Below are positions 52,864 to 62,989 of a DNA stretch of 64,000 nucleotides, piece by piece; the stretch's first letter is position 1, and each line of letters begins with the position of its first letter. Below the pieces are notes generated by a model. That model was not told the DNA's origin and did not search any database. It was given only the letters and a program-made list of their open reading frames with translations. This stretch comes from Bacteroidales bacterium (GTDB lineage: Bacteria > Bacteroidota > Bacteroidia > Bacteroidales > F082). The stretch is from contig JABFQW010000092.1 in assembly GCA_013141455.1 (NCBI GenBank), positions 35,962 to 99,961 of the forward strand. Reading direction: 5' to 3'. Both the position numbers and the translations under genes were made by a program.

Positions 52864-55800
52864 TTAACGATTGATAATTAGTTTTCTTTGGATTGTTGTT
52901 TTGCCTTCCACAACCAGGTTATATTGACCAGAAGGTTGTCCGGTCAAATTAATCTGATGCTTATCGATTGATGTTGTAACATTTTCCTGACTATATACTG
53001 TATTCCCATTGGCATCAAACACAGTAATTTTGAGTGTTTCGTTTAATTTTTCACTGAATTTCAAGGTAAAGATTCCTGTACTTGGTATCGGATATACTTC
53101 CGTTGCCGACAAATTGTTTTCATTTAAACCTGAACAATCTTTAAATTCAACGGTAGATTCACTCGAACGTGTCACACAGTTTTGGTCGCTGATTAAATCA
53201 ACATAATAGGTTTGGACACCTATGCCAACAGTTGAACCAACCAATTCGATTGTTTGGGTCGTTGCTCCGTTTGACCATTGGTAGTTGTATCCGGTGACGC
53301 CAGCATCCAGCGTAACAGATTCAGTCAAACATTTAACAATTCCGGTACTCAGTGTAGCTACAGGAGGCATTTCATTGAAAGTGAGTTCAACGGCGTCATT
53401 GTTCGGACAACCTGAAGGATTAGTTACAGTAACCGATATTACATGGGTTCCGTATCCTGATTCTACCGGTGAAACGGCAATGGTTTGGGTGGTTGCCCCA
53501 GTTGACCACAGGTATGTTGAACCGGCATTTTGTGCATCAAGCATAATGGCATCACTGCCGCATTGCTGTTGATTTTCGCCCAGACTTACCGTTGGTAATT
53601 CGTCAATAGTAACCGTTAGGGCATCTTCGCCTTCACAGCCAGATGCTGAGGTTACCTGAACCGAAATTTCATGGGTACCATATCCAAATTCTAAAGATGA
53701 TACGGATATGGATTGGGTGGTTGCCCCATTTGACCACAGGTATGTTGAACCGGCATTTTGTGCATCAAGCAGGATGGCCTCAGTGCCGCACAGGTGTTGG
53801 TTTTCACCCAGATTTACTGTTGGCAATGCTTCAATTGTAACCGTTATGGCATCTTCGCTTACACAGCCAAATGCTGAGGTTACCTGAACCGAAATTTCAT
53901 GTGTTCCAACACCGAATTCAGCAACAGACACAGTGAGTGTCTGAGCTGTTGAGCCATTTGACCACAAATAGGTCGATCCCTCATTTCCGGCATCTATGAT
54001 TACGGATTCTTCACCACATAAATTCACATCTTCGCCAAGCGCAACAACAGGCAACGAATGCACGGTAATCACAACCGGGTCACTTTGGATGGTCGTGAAA
54101 CCTTGAACAGCATAGGCAAAATAAGTAGTTGTCTGGGTTGGACTAACCACAGGATTTTGTTCTTCCGATACAAGCTCACCGGCCTCTGTTTCCCAATAAT
54201 AGGTAAATTCACCTGTTCCTCCGGTAATCTGAGCAAAAAGTTGGGTTGATCCGCCTATGCAAATCTCCGGCGATTCAGCTGAGGTAATGAATTCAATATC
54301 GCTGACTATGAGATGAATAGGAATAGTTAACAAATTAGTATTTGGATCATTACTCGTTATATTCAGGGTTGAATTATATACACCCAATGACATACCGGTT
54401 GTATTAAAGGTCAACGTAATTGTATCGGTAGCGCCTGGTACTAAAACGCCTCCCTCTGGAGTAAAGTTTAACCAGCTAACCACGAACAATGAATAATCTT
54501 CAACTTCACCATAGGTAGTTGATCCCTGCGGAGAAACGTCACCGGTATTGGTGATACGAACCCTCATACGGGTTGTGCCTGAAACAGCGCCATCAGGGGC
54601 AATAATATTCGCTGTAAAGGATCTTTTGCCCGGGGTTTCGGAAACAACAACTGCTTCATCGTCAAACTTCCCGTTTTGATCCCAGTCGATCCAAACACCG
54701 CATTGGTCACTATCATAAGGATTACCGTTGGTAATGGTGAGTAAAACAGCCTCATCAGCTTTTACATCCGTGCTGATGGCAGTATAATCGTGGTATCCGT
54801 CAGCACCTGAAGTTTGATTTATTTTGCCCATCTGTACCTGTGAAATATACTCTTCACTACCACCGGAAGCATTTGCATAATTAGTCACTTTTTTACTTAC
54901 ATCGGCTGAGCCGGAGGTAATTGTATAATTCATATCGAGTTGACCGATATTGGATATGGTGATCTGTCGTTCCTCAATTGTCTCAGGATGCATCATTTGT
55001 GACACACTCGACGGGTTTACATCAATCTGGGCTCCGCCCCATTGAACGCTTACAAGGGCAGCGCCACTTTCTTCTTCGTCAACATAAGCGGCTGTAACGG
55101 CATAGTTATAAGGTCCATAAGCAGGAAGCTGATCGCTGTATGTGTTGAGCGTGGGTGTGCCAACAAGAACATTATCACGATATACATTAAAATGCAGGAA
55201 ACCCTGTTCAACTTCAAATTCCCAGTTCAGATTAGTCATACCTGTTTCAAAAGTAACCTGAGCTGCCAGATTGAAAGGTATATTGAGTGAATTTGTTTGA
55301 TAAACAGATGAATAAGTCATCATTTTACCATCACGGTTATCGGGCCAAACCGGATAAACCATGCCATCTCTTGCGGTAATACCCAGATAGTCGCCCATAT
55401 AACCTCCGGCAAGTCCGGGAATAGGTGCAGGTGTGAAAGCCACATCAGAAACCTTGAAATCTTCCCAGGTTTCACCGGCATCATAACTGTTGGCGCAGTA
55501 TGTTTCACACTGGTTCGAATTTACGTTACGGTCATCATAGAAAATAACGCTAAGTGTACCGGTAACATCATCGCAGCAAATCCACGGAAAATAATGTTCT
55601 CTTCCAACACCAAAAGGATCCTGATTAACACGAATGGGTGTACTCCAGGTTGTTCCATTGTCAGTTGACTTAATCATATAAACATCAATACTTTCATTGG
55701 TATTGACTCCCGGGATTCCAATGTTTGTCCAAACTATATAAATATTTCCATTGTCGGTTCCGCCTGAAATATCAACAGCCATGGATGGGAACGAATTAAC

Positions 55801-56784
55801 ACGGTGATTTTTGCTTGTTTCGCTGGTACGGATACCTCTGATATTATTCATGATTCGTATAGCAGGTTCCCAGGTAACCCCACCATCCATCGAACGTGCA
55901 AAACCAATGGCGCCTTCGTCGGATGGCCAATTGTTATAAACTGCCCAGGCAGCATATACTTCGCCATTTGGTCCGGTTTTAGCATTTACACCCTGATTAT
56001 GGCTGCCCGCATTAATAGCTGTACTGATGGGTATCCGCGATGACCAGGTTTCACCATCATCCGTTGAACTTGAAACAACGATTTCGGAATCATAAGGGCC
56101 ACCAAAATCAGTCCATACATTATAGAGATTCCCTTCATAAGGGCTATCAGTACTGTTATCGATCCACAAATGGTTTTTATCAGCTAATGAACCCGGGTTG
56201 GGTGAAATGATGCGTGTTGTCCAGTTTTCACCACTATCATCTGAATAAGCAATGCCTTGACCACCGGGATTTGTGATATAATTAACATACCAACGGCCAT
56301 TCAAACCAATGGCAGTAGTTGGGTCGCCTGAATTGCTGCCACCGGCTCCCTGAATCTCTCCTCCCCAGGTCTCGGTACCGTCAAACGAAAAGAAATCATT
56401 TGCACCATAAAGTGAACCAACAGGGTTTTGTGTAGAATTGTTCGAATTTAATACGACCAGATTGTCGAGTGGGCTTACAAAGATAGAATTCTCACTCTGT
56501 GTCGAATTTTGGGTTGTAACCGGAACATCCGGCGAATCTTCAGTAACAACTGAAAAAGCTTTGATCCTGCTTCCTGTGAAAACGGCGGGAGCAACACGTA
56601 CTTCAGGATTGAGCACATAAAGACCTTGCGCGGCAAGACGTTTATAGTACCCATTGTTGTCGATACGTGTATCCACCATGTTTCGGCGCTCTCTTTCCGA
56701 TTTTTCGCTACTGCTGATTACCCATTGTAATCCGGCTACTGTAATCAGAATTACAAGTAACAAGAGCGTGATTGATTTTTTCAT
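52864..56784 (-). CDS. Asp-box (sialidase-like) / GEVED / Ig-like repeat T9SS protein, paralogue B
   Basis: 1306 residues. N-terminal hydrophobic segment (SITLLLLVILITVAGLQWVI), then a sialidase-like beta-propeller with Asp boxes (YSDDSGENWTTR, SSTDDGETWSSR, RSMDGGVTWEPA, KSTDNGTTWSTP; about 170-520), a fibronectin-like part, a GEVED domain (about 665-800, CGVWIDWDQNGKFDDEAVVV, TTYGEVEDYSLFVV), an Ig-like part, four Ig-like repeats of about 75 residues (cores LWSNGSTAQTLTVS, LWSNGATTQSISVS, LWSTGATTQTIAVS, QWSNGATTQTIELV) and a T9SS sorting domain ending TTIQRKLIINR. I see no sialidase catalytic set, so a binding or protease-inhibiting role cannot be excluded. It differs from paralogue A by one extra repeat. 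Confidence 0.85.
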   Translation of the reverse strand: MKKSITLLLLVILITVAGLQWVISSSEKSERERRNMVDTRIDNNGYYKRLAAQGLYVLNPEVRVAPAVFTGSRIKAFSVVTEDSPDVPVTTQNSTQSENSIFVSPLDNLVVLNSNNSTQNPVGSLYGANDFFSFDGTETWGGEIQGAGGSNSGDPTTAIGLNGRWYVNYITNPGGQGIAYSDDSGENWTTRIISPNPGSLADKNHLWIDNSTDSPYEGNLYNVWTDFGGPYDSEIVVSSSTDDGETWSSRIPISTAINAGSHNQGVNAKTGPNGEVYAAWAVYNNWPSDEGAIGFARSMDGGVTWEPAIRIMNNIRGIRTSETSKNHRVNSFPSMAVDISGGTDNGNIYIVWTNIGIPGVNTNESIDVYMIKSTDNGTTWSTPIRVNQDPFGVGREHYFPWICCDDVTGTLSVIFYDDRNVNSNQCETYCANSYDAGETWEDFKVSDVAFTPAPIPGLAGGYMGDYLGITARDGMVYPVWPDNRDGKMMTYSSVYQTNSLNIPFNLAAQVTFETGMTNLNWEFEVEQGFLHFNVYRDNVLVGTPTLNTYSDQLPAYGPYNYAVTAAYVDEEESGAALVSVQWGGAQIDVNPSSVSQMMHPETIEERQITISNIGQLDMNYTITSGSADVSKKVTNYANASGGSEEYISQVQMGKINQTSGADGYHDYTAISTDVKADEAVLLTITNGNPYDSDQCGVWIDWDQNGKFDDEAVVVSETPGKRSFTANIIAPDGAVSGTTRMRVRITNTGDVSPQGSTTYGEVEDYSLFVVSWLNFTPEGGVLVPGATDTITLTFNTTGMSLGVYNSTLNITSNDPNTNLLTIPIHLIVSDIEFITSAESPEICIGGSTQLFAQITGGTGEFTYYWETEAGELVSEEQNPVVSPTQTTTYFAYAVQGFTTIQSDPVVITVHSLPVVALGEDVNLCGEESVIIDAGNEGSTYLWSNGSTAQTLTVSVAEFGVGTHEISVQVTSAFGCVSEDAITVTIEALPTVNLGENQHLCGTEAILLDAQNAGSTYLWSNGATTQSISVSSLEFGYGTHEISVQVTSASGCEGEDALTVTIDELPTVSLGENQQQCGSDAIMLDAQNAGSTYLWSTGATTQTIAVSPVESGYGTHVISVTVTNPSGCPNNDAVELTFNEMPPVATLSTGIVKCLTESVTLDAGVTGYNYQWSNGATTQTIELVGSTVGIGVQTYYVDLISDQNCVTRSSESTVEFKDCSGLNENNLSATEVYPIPSTGIFTLKFSEKLNETLKITVFDANGNTVYSQENVTTSIDKHQINLTGQPSGQYNLVVEGKTTIQRKLIINR

Positions 56785-56802
56785 GGTAATAAAAATAAGA
56801 GA

Positions 56803-59800
56803 TTAACGATTAATGATAAGTTTTCTTTGAATCGTTGTTTTTCCTTCCACAACCAGATTATAGGTGCCCGAAGGTTGTCCGGTCAAATTAATCTGATGCT
56901 GATCGATGGTTGTATTGATATTGTCCTGACGATATACCGTATTACCGGCTGCATCAAAAACAGTAATTTTAAAGGATTCGGTATTTCCCTGATTGAATTT
57001 TAATGTAAAAATTCCTGTACTTGGAATTGGATATACCTCTATTATAGTTGCTTCGACATCTGAAATACCTGAACAATCTTTGAATTCAACGGTGCTTTCG
57101 GTCGATCGGGTGATACAGTTCTGATCGCTGATAAGGTCAACGTAATAGGTATGTATCCCAACACCAACGGTAGTTCCGGTCAATTGAACGGTCTGGCTTG
57201 TTTCGCCTGTTGACCAAAGGTAACTGTATCCTGTGATGCCTGCATCCAATGTAACTGTTTCAGGCAGACATTTGATTAATCCTGCACCAAGGTCGGCCAC
57301 AGGTGGCGCTTCGTTGAAGGTAAGCTGAACGGTATCATTTGCAGAACAACCTAACGGATTAGTAACGGCAACCGAAAATGATTGTGTTCCGTAGCCTGTT
57401 GTTACCGGAGTTACGGCAATGGTTTGTGTAGTTTCTCCATTCGACCATAAATAGGTAGAACCTGCATTTTGGGCATCAAGGATTATGGCATCACTTCCGC
57501 ATTGCGTTTGATCTTCACCAAGGGCAACAGTCGGAATCACACCAATATTAACCGTTACGGCATCAGAACTTTCACATCCAAACTGACTCGTAACAATTAC
57601 GCTTATTTCAAAGGTTCCAACGCCAAATTCTGAAGCAGAAACAGTCAGTGTTTGGCCTGTTGATCCGTTCGACCACACGAAAGTTGAGCCTTCGTTTCCG
57701 GCATCCAATATAATTGACTCATCACCACAAAGGATTACATCTTCACCAAGCGCAACCAAAGGCAGCGGATGAACGGTAATCAATACAGGATCACTTTGGA
57801 TTGTATCAATGCCTTGGATTGCAAACGCAAAATAGGTGGTTGTTATCAACGGGTTTACAATCGGATTTTGTTCGATAGAAACCAAATCACCTGCTTCAGT
57901 TTGCCAAAAATAGCTGAATTCACCTGTTCCACCGGTAGCCTGTGCAAAAAGCTGGGTTGAACCTCCTTCGCAAAATTCAGCTGATGTAGCAGAAACGACA
58001 ACATCAATTTGAGTTACCGTGAGATGAATCGGAACAACTACCAAACTTGAATTGGGATCGTTATTGGTTATCCGCAGGTTTGCAAAATATTCGCCTATTG
58101 GAATACCCATTGTTTTGAAAGTAACTGTAATGGTTTCAGTAGTGCCTGCAGCAATTATACCTACTTTGGGTGTATAGTTTAACCAGCTGACCACATTCAG
58201 TGTATAATCTTCTACTTCTCCGTAGGTTGTGGCCCCACAGGGATCAACTTCACCGGTATATGTGATGCGTACCCTCATACGTGTTGCACCTGAAGCGGCA
58301 CCTGCCGGAGCAATGATATTGGCTGTATATGTTGGTCCGTAACCCGGAGTACCTGAAACAACAACAGCTTCATCATCAAACACCCCATTTTGATCCCAGT
58401 CAACCCACACACCACATTGGTCATCACTGTATGGATTGCCGTTTGTAATAGTTAGTAAAACAGCTACATCATCCTTAACTTCGGTTGATAAGGCTGTGTA
58501 ATCATGATAATTGTCAGCGCCTGAAGTCTGGTCAATATCACCGATCTGTACCTGTGAAATAAACTCATCGCTACCACCGGAGGCGCTGCAATAATCATTT
58601 ACTTCTTTGTTTACATCGATAAACTCGGAGGTGATTGAATAATTCATTTCAAGTTGTCCGATATTGGAAACAACGATTTGTCGTTCGGCTATCTCTTCCG
58701 GTTGCATGGTCTGAGTCAGGCTCATCGGATTCACTTCAATCTGGGCATCGCCCCATTGAACGCGGGCAGTTGAAGCGCCACTCTCATCATCTACATAGGC
58801 TGCTGTTACAGCATAATTATAAACGCCATAATCCGGAAGCTGATCACTGTATGTGTTAAGTGTTGGTGTACCTACAAGCACGCCATCACGATATACATTA
58901 AAATTGGTGAAGCCCGGAGCAGTTTCATATTCCCAGTTCAGACTGGTTATACCAGTTTCAAAGACAACCTGAGCCGACAGATCAAAAGGCCTGCTTAATG
59001 AATTTGTTTCATAAAAAGATGAGTAAGACATCATTTTACCATCACGGTTATCAGGCCAAACCGGATATACCTTGCCATCGTTGGCCGAAATGCCAAGATA
59101 GTCGCCCATATAACCTCCGGCAAGACCCGGTATCGGGGCAGGAGTGAAGGCTACGTCGGATACTTTGAAATCTTCCCAGCTGTCACCGGCATCATAACTG
59201 TTGGCACAGAATGTTTCACATTGATTCGAATTTACATTGCGGTCATCGTAGAATATCACACTGAGTGTTCCGGTAACATCATCGCAGCAAATCCATGGGA
59301 AATAATGTTGTTTACCTTCACCATAGGTATCTTGGTTAACGCGGGTAGGCGTTGACCAGCTTGTGCCATTATCCGTTGATTTAATCAGATAAACGTCGAT
59401 ACTTTCGTTTGTGTTTACACCGGGGGTACCGATATTGGTCCATACAATATAGATTGTCCCGTTATTGGTACCGCCAGAAATATCGACAGCCATGGAAGGG
59501 AACGAATTAACACGATGATTTTTACTCGTTTCGGTTGTACGGATACCTCTTATATCTTCAATAATCCGGGTTGCCGGTTCCCAGGTAACCCCACCATCCA
59601 ACGACCGGGCAAAACCAATGGCGCCTTCGTCTGATGGCCAGCTGTTATACACCGACCAGGCTGCATAAACCTCTCCGTTTGGACCGGTTTTGGCGTTTAC
59701 ACCCTGATTATGGCTGCCTGCATTGATAGCAGTACTTATTGGAATACGTGACGACCAGGTGTCGCCATCATCAGAAGAACTTGAAACAACGATTTCGGCA

Positions 59801-60498
59801 TCGTAAGGTCCGCCGAAATCAGTCCAGACATTGTATAAATTTCCTTCGTATGGGCTGGCAGTGCTATTGTCGATCCATAAATGGTTTTTATCGGCCAGGT
59901 CGCCTGGGTTTGGCGAAATGGTGCGTGTTGTCCAGTTATCACCATTATCATCCGAATAAGCCAGACCCTGGCCATATGCATTCGAGATAAAGTTAACATA
60001 CATACGACCATTTAAACCTATAACTGCTGAAGGGTCGCCTGAGTTGGCACCACCAGCTCCCTGAACTTCGCCACCCCATGTTTCGGTACCGTCGAACGAA
60101 TAGAAATCGTTGGCACCATAGATATCACTAACAGGGTTAGGTGTAGAATTATTCGAATTCAATACGACCAGATTGTCGAGTGGACTTACAAAGATAGAAT
60201 TCTCACTCTGGGTCGAATTTTCGGTTGTAACCGGAATATCCGGTGAATCATCTGTAACTACTGAAAAAGCCTTGATTTTACTTCCTGTGAAAACAGCAGG
60301 TGCAACACGAACTTCGGGGTTTAACGTGTAGAGACCTTGCGCGGCGAGGCGTTTGTAATAACCGTTGTTATCAATCCTTGTGTTCACCATATTCCGGCGC
60401 TCACGCTCCGATTTTTCACTGCTGCTGATTACCCATTGTAATCCGGCAACAATAGTTATCAGAACTACAAAGGACAAGATAGTAAAAGTCTTTTTCAT
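56803..60498 (-). CDS. Asp-box (sialidase-like) / GEVED / Ig-like repeat T9SS protein, paralogue A
   Basis: 1231 residues, the first gene of the operon. Same architecture as the next gene, 18 bases downstream: signal-like segment, Asp-box propeller (YSDDNGDNWTTR, SSSDDGDTWSSR, RSLDGGVTWEPA), GEVED domain (CGVWVDWDQNGVFDDEAVVV), but only three Ig-like repeats (VWSNGSTGQTLTVS, LWSNGETTQTIAVT, LWSTGETSQTVQLT). Exact shared blocks such as QGVNAKTGPNGEVYAA and NVNSNQCET indicate a recent tandem duplication. The T9SS tail ends TTIQRKLIINR in both. 1306 minus 1231 is 75 residues, one repeat unit. A strong promoter lies upstream. Confidence 0.85.
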   Translation of the reverse strand: MKKTFTILSFVVLITIVAGLQWVISSSEKSERERRNMVNTRIDNNGYYKRLAAQGLYTLNPEVRVAPAVFTGSKIKAFSVVTDDSPDIPVTTENSTQSENSIFVSPLDNLVVLNSNNSTPNPVSDIYGANDFYSFDGTETWGGEVQGAGGANSGDPSAVIGLNGRMYVNFISNAYGQGLAYSDDNGDNWTTRTISPNPGDLADKNHLWIDNSTASPYEGNLYNVWTDFGGPYDAEIVVSSSSDDGDTWSSRIPISTAINAGSHNQGVNAKTGPNGEVYAAWSVYNSWPSDEGAIGFARSLDGGVTWEPATRIIEDIRGIRTTETSKNHRVNSFPSMAVDISGGTNNGTIYIVWTNIGTPGVNTNESIDVYLIKSTDNGTSWSTPTRVNQDTYGEGKQHYFPWICCDDVTGTLSVIFYDDRNVNSNQCETFCANSYDAGDSWEDFKVSDVAFTPAPIPGLAGGYMGDYLGISANDGKVYPVWPDNRDGKMMSYSSFYETNSLSRPFDLSAQVVFETGITSLNWEYETAPGFTNFNVYRDGVLVGTPTLNTYSDQLPDYGVYNYAVTAAYVDDESGASTARVQWGDAQIEVNPMSLTQTMQPEEIAERQIVVSNIGQLEMNYSITSEFIDVNKEVNDYCSASGGSDEFISQVQIGDIDQTSGADNYHDYTALSTEVKDDVAVLLTITNGNPYSDDQCGVWVDWDQNGVFDDEAVVVSGTPGYGPTYTANIIAPAGAASGATRMRVRITYTGEVDPCGATTYGEVEDYTLNVVSWLNYTPKVGIIAAGTTETITVTFKTMGIPIGEYFANLRITNNDPNSSLVVVPIHLTVTQIDVVVSATSAEFCEGGSTQLFAQATGGTGEFSYFWQTEAGDLVSIEQNPIVNPLITTTYFAFAIQGIDTIQSDPVLITVHPLPLVALGEDVILCGDESIILDAGNEGSTFVWSNGSTGQTLTVSASEFGVGTFEISVIVTSQFGCESSDAVTVNIGVIPTVALGEDQTQCGSDAIILDAQNAGSTYLWSNGETTQTIAVTPVTTGYGTQSFSVAVTNPLGCSANDTVQLTFNEAPPVADLGAGLIKCLPETVTLDAGITGYSYLWSTGETSQTVQLTGTTVGVGIHTYYVDLISDQNCITRSTESTVEFKDCSGISDVEATIIEVYPIPSTGIFTLKFNQGNTESFKITVFDAAGNTVYRQDNINTTIDQHQINLTGQPSGTYNLVVEGKTTIQRKLIINR

Positions 60499-60537
60499 AA
60501 AAATTAATTTTAATTTTATATAATATTTTCAAGCGCC

Positions 60538-60567
60538 CAAAAATAATTAAATTCTCAAGCTAACCAA
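60538..60567 (-). promoter_or_regulatory. promoter of the T9SS cargo operon
   Basis: Minus strand TTG at 60567-60565, 19 bases, TATTTTTG at 60545-60538: a full TTG-N19-TAnnTTTG promoter. Leader of about 33 bases. The remaining gap up to 60772 is AT-rich with no feature. Confidence 0.7.
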
Positions 60568-60772
60568 CGGAATTAGCTGATTAGCGTTAAAAATATATAA
60601 ATTTTGGTGCTTTTTACCATTTATTTTGACAAAAAATCGCAATCATTTCAAAATTAGAATCTGATGGAGCAAAATATGTCTTTAAAAAAATGGTCGTGAA
60701 AGAGATAACCTGATTTGAAATGGTACGATGCTTTAAAATATCGTTCAAATCAAACGGTAAAAGAACTGAAGC

Positions 60773-61858
60773 TTACATATAAACTTTTGGAACTGTTTCG
60801 TTATTCAACACACGCAATCCATTCATTGCCAAGGCTTTCAGTTCATCTTCACCGGGATATACATGAACAGGTGCAATACGGTGTACACGTTCGATCACCT
60901 GGTTTACAAAATATTTATCGTGTGCAACACCACCTGTTATCAGTATTCCATCTACCTGAAACTTCAACACAGTTGCCATGGCGCCGATTTCTTTGGCAAC
61001 CTGATAGGCCATCGCATCGTAAATCAGTTTTGCATAAGTGTCGCCTGCCTGAATTCGTTGTTCAACATCATAAGCGCTGTTTGTTCCCAGATATGCCACA
61101 AGTCCGCCTTCACCTTTGATCATTTTTATCAATTCCTTTTCAGTGTATTTACCACTAAAACAAAGCTTTACAAGCGCACCAACCGGTAGTGTCCCGGTTC
61201 TTTCAGGCGAAAACGGGCCATCGCCATCCAATCCCTGATTCACGTCAACTACCCTGCCTGATTTATGAGCGCCAACGGTGATTCCACCACCAAGATGCAC
61301 CACAATCAGGTTCATCTCTTCGTATTTCCGCATGATCGATTTGGCATGTTGCCTCGCAACAGCTTTCTGGTTCAGGGCATGAAATATCGAAATATGTGGG
61401 AGTAAGGGGTGACCCGAGATGCGCGCGATATCATCCAATTCATCAACGACCACCGGATTCGCGATAAAGGCCCTTGCATCGGGCAAAGATTGGGCGATAT
61501 CATGGGCAATCAATCCGCCAAGATTGCTGGCGTGTTCGCCCAACGGACTATTTCTCAAATCGCGCATCATGGCATCATTCACCTCATAAACACCTGATTC
61601 GATGGGTTTCAGTAATCCACCACGTCCAACTACTGCCCTAATTTGATCCAGGTCAATCTCGGCTTCTTTCAACTGATTCAACATCAACTCCTTGCGATAA
61701 TGAAACTGATCGGTGATTTTATCAAACCGTTCGAGATCATCGGTTGAATGGCGTATGGTTTTGATATACAAGGGGTCGGTTCCAACAAACACACCAAATT
61801 TAGTGGAGGTTGAACCCGGATTTATAGTCAGGATACGGACTTCTTCGTTATTGCCCAT
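60773..61858 (-). CDS. buk: butyrate kinase
   Basis: Converts butyryl phosphate and ADP to butyrate and ATP (branched-chain acids in some). 361 residues of the acetate/butyrate kinase fold: RILTINPGSTSTKFGVFVG (phosphate loop), VGRGGLLKPIESGVYEVN, VVHLGGGITVGAHKSGRVVD, QGLDGDGPFSPERTGTLP and VDGILITGGVAHDKYFV. These match butyrate kinase more than acetate kinase, which has a longer, different N-terminus. Follows ptb by 33 bases, the standard pair; the pair ends ATP-yielding butyrate formation, or 2-oxoacid-derived acid formation. Confidence 0.93.
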   Translation of the reverse strand: MGNNEEVRILTINPGSTSTKFGVFVGTDPLYIKTIRHSTDDLERFDKITDQFHYRKELMLNQLKEAEIDLDQIRAVVGRGGLLKPIESGVYEVNDAMMRDLRNSPLGEHASNLGGLIAHDIAQSLPDARAFIANPVVVDELDDIARISGHPLLPHISIFHALNQKAVARQHAKSIMRKYEEMNLIVVHLGGGITVGAHKSGRVVDVNQGLDGDGPFSPERTGTLPVGALVKLCFSGKYTEKELIKMIKGEGGLVAYLGTNSAYDVEQRIQAGDTYAKLIYDAMAYQVAKEIGAMATVLKFQVDGILITGGVAHDKYFVNQVIERVHRIAPVHVYPGEDELKALAMNGLRVLNNETVPKVYM

Positions 61859-61891
61859 TGATGCGTTGTTGTTTACTTTTTGCTTTGGTTA

Positions 61892-62797
61892 TCAGGGTGC
61901 TGTCAATGCGGCAAGTGCGATTGAATATAATTTTGTTTTCGAGCTGTCGCCACGCGATGAAAGCACAGCGGGAACTTTTGCCCCAACAACCATGGCGCCT
62001 AACTCACCATTGGCAAGTTTGGTATTTGTTTTGTAAAATACGTTTCCGGCTTCAATATTCGGGAAAACCAAACAATCGGCATCACCGGCTACATGTCCGC
62101 CAACCTTTTTGATTTCGGCGCTCTCACGGTCAATGGCAAGATCGAGCGATAAAGGGCCGTCAACATAAGCGCCTTTGATTTGTCCACGGTCGGCCATCTT
62201 GGAGATTAAAGCAGCATCGATACTTGATGTCATTTTTACTGTAACCTGCTCTGAAGCACCAATGATGGCAACCTTTGGTTTTTCAATACCTAAGGCATGT
62301 GCTGTTTGGATCAGATAATTGGTGATCGCTACTTTTTCGTGTAATTCAGGCGCCGGTAATATGGCAACATCGCCTACAATCAATAATTTATGGTAATTAG
62401 GGTTTTCGATAACCGTTACGTGGCTGAGGATTGCACCTTTGTGCATTAATCCTTTTTCTTTGTCGAGGATGGCACGCATATATTTATCGGTACTTACCAG
62501 GCCTTTCATCAACAAATTGCCTTCACCGGCGTTAATCAACTCAACGGCTTTGTAAGCGGCTTTCATTTCATCCGGTTCGTGAACGATCCTGAATTTTTTT
62601 ATATCAATGTTGTGTGCAACACAAACCTTTTCAATTTCCTGTTGGTCACCAACCAATGTACCTTCCACCAGACCTAAATCAATTGCCATGTTGACGGCGC
62701 TGATCGTGTGTTCATCATTGGCAAAAGCTGCTACCAATATCTTTTTTTTACGGCTCTTGAGCACCTCAAACATATGGTCTAACTTCGTGATTTTCAT
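61892..62797 (-). CDS. ptb: phosphate butyryltransferase
   Basis: Transfers the acyl group of butyryl-CoA to phosphate. 301 residues of the PTA_PTB family: KKILVAAFANDEHTISAVNM, NLLMKGLVSTDKYMRAILDK, KVAIIGASEQVTVKMTSSID, ADCLVFPNIEAGNVFYKTNT and VVGAKVPAVLSSRGDSSKTK. The length and internal spacing fit phosphate butyryltransferase rather than acetyltransferase, and the downstream partner is buk. Broad acyl range is likely, including isobutyryl and isovaleryl. Own promoter 55 bases upstream. Confidence 0.92.
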   Translation of the reverse strand: MKITKLDHMFEVLKSRKKKILVAAFANDEHTISAVNMAIDLGLVEGTLVGDQQEIEKVCVAHNIDIKKFRIVHEPDEMKAAYKAVELINAGEGNLLMKGLVSTDKYMRAILDKEKGLMHKGAILSHVTVIENPNYHKLLIVGDVAILPAPELHEKVAITNYLIQTAHALGIEKPKVAIIGASEQVTVKMTSSIDAALISKMADRGQIKGAYVDGPLSLDLAIDRESAEIKKVGGHVAGDADCLVFPNIEAGNVFYKTNTKLANGELGAMVVGAKVPAVLSSRGDSSKTKLYSIALAALTAP

Positions 62798-62852
62798 TTT
62801 TTTAGACTATTTGTGATTTTATCTTTATTGTTAAATCTTTCACATTCAGCGG

Positions 62853-62882
62853 CAAAGTTAACCAAATTAGTGAAATGAACAA
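62853..62882 (-). promoter_or_regulatory. promoter of ptb-buk
   Basis: Minus strand TTG at 62882-62880, 19 bases, TAACTTTG at 62860-62853: TTG-N19-TAnnTTTG. Leader of about 48 bases. Confidence 0.7.
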
Positions 62883-62989
62883 GGCTTTGACCAGGATTTT
62901 AAAATATTTATAATCAATATTTTAACTTCGAAAAGGAACCTGATTAGTCGTGTGAAAATCAATAATATACCTTGCCCGTTTGTATCAGG

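Noticed and set aside
52864..60498. The two giant proteins as true sialidases
   Set aside because: Asp boxes are present, but I could not identify the arginine triad or the Tyr/Glu catalytic pair; Asp boxes also occur in non-enzymatic propellers.
60715..61119. 134-codon frame on the plus strand
   Set aside because: Mostly antisense to buk; composition (His, Arg, Leu) is that of a shadow frame.
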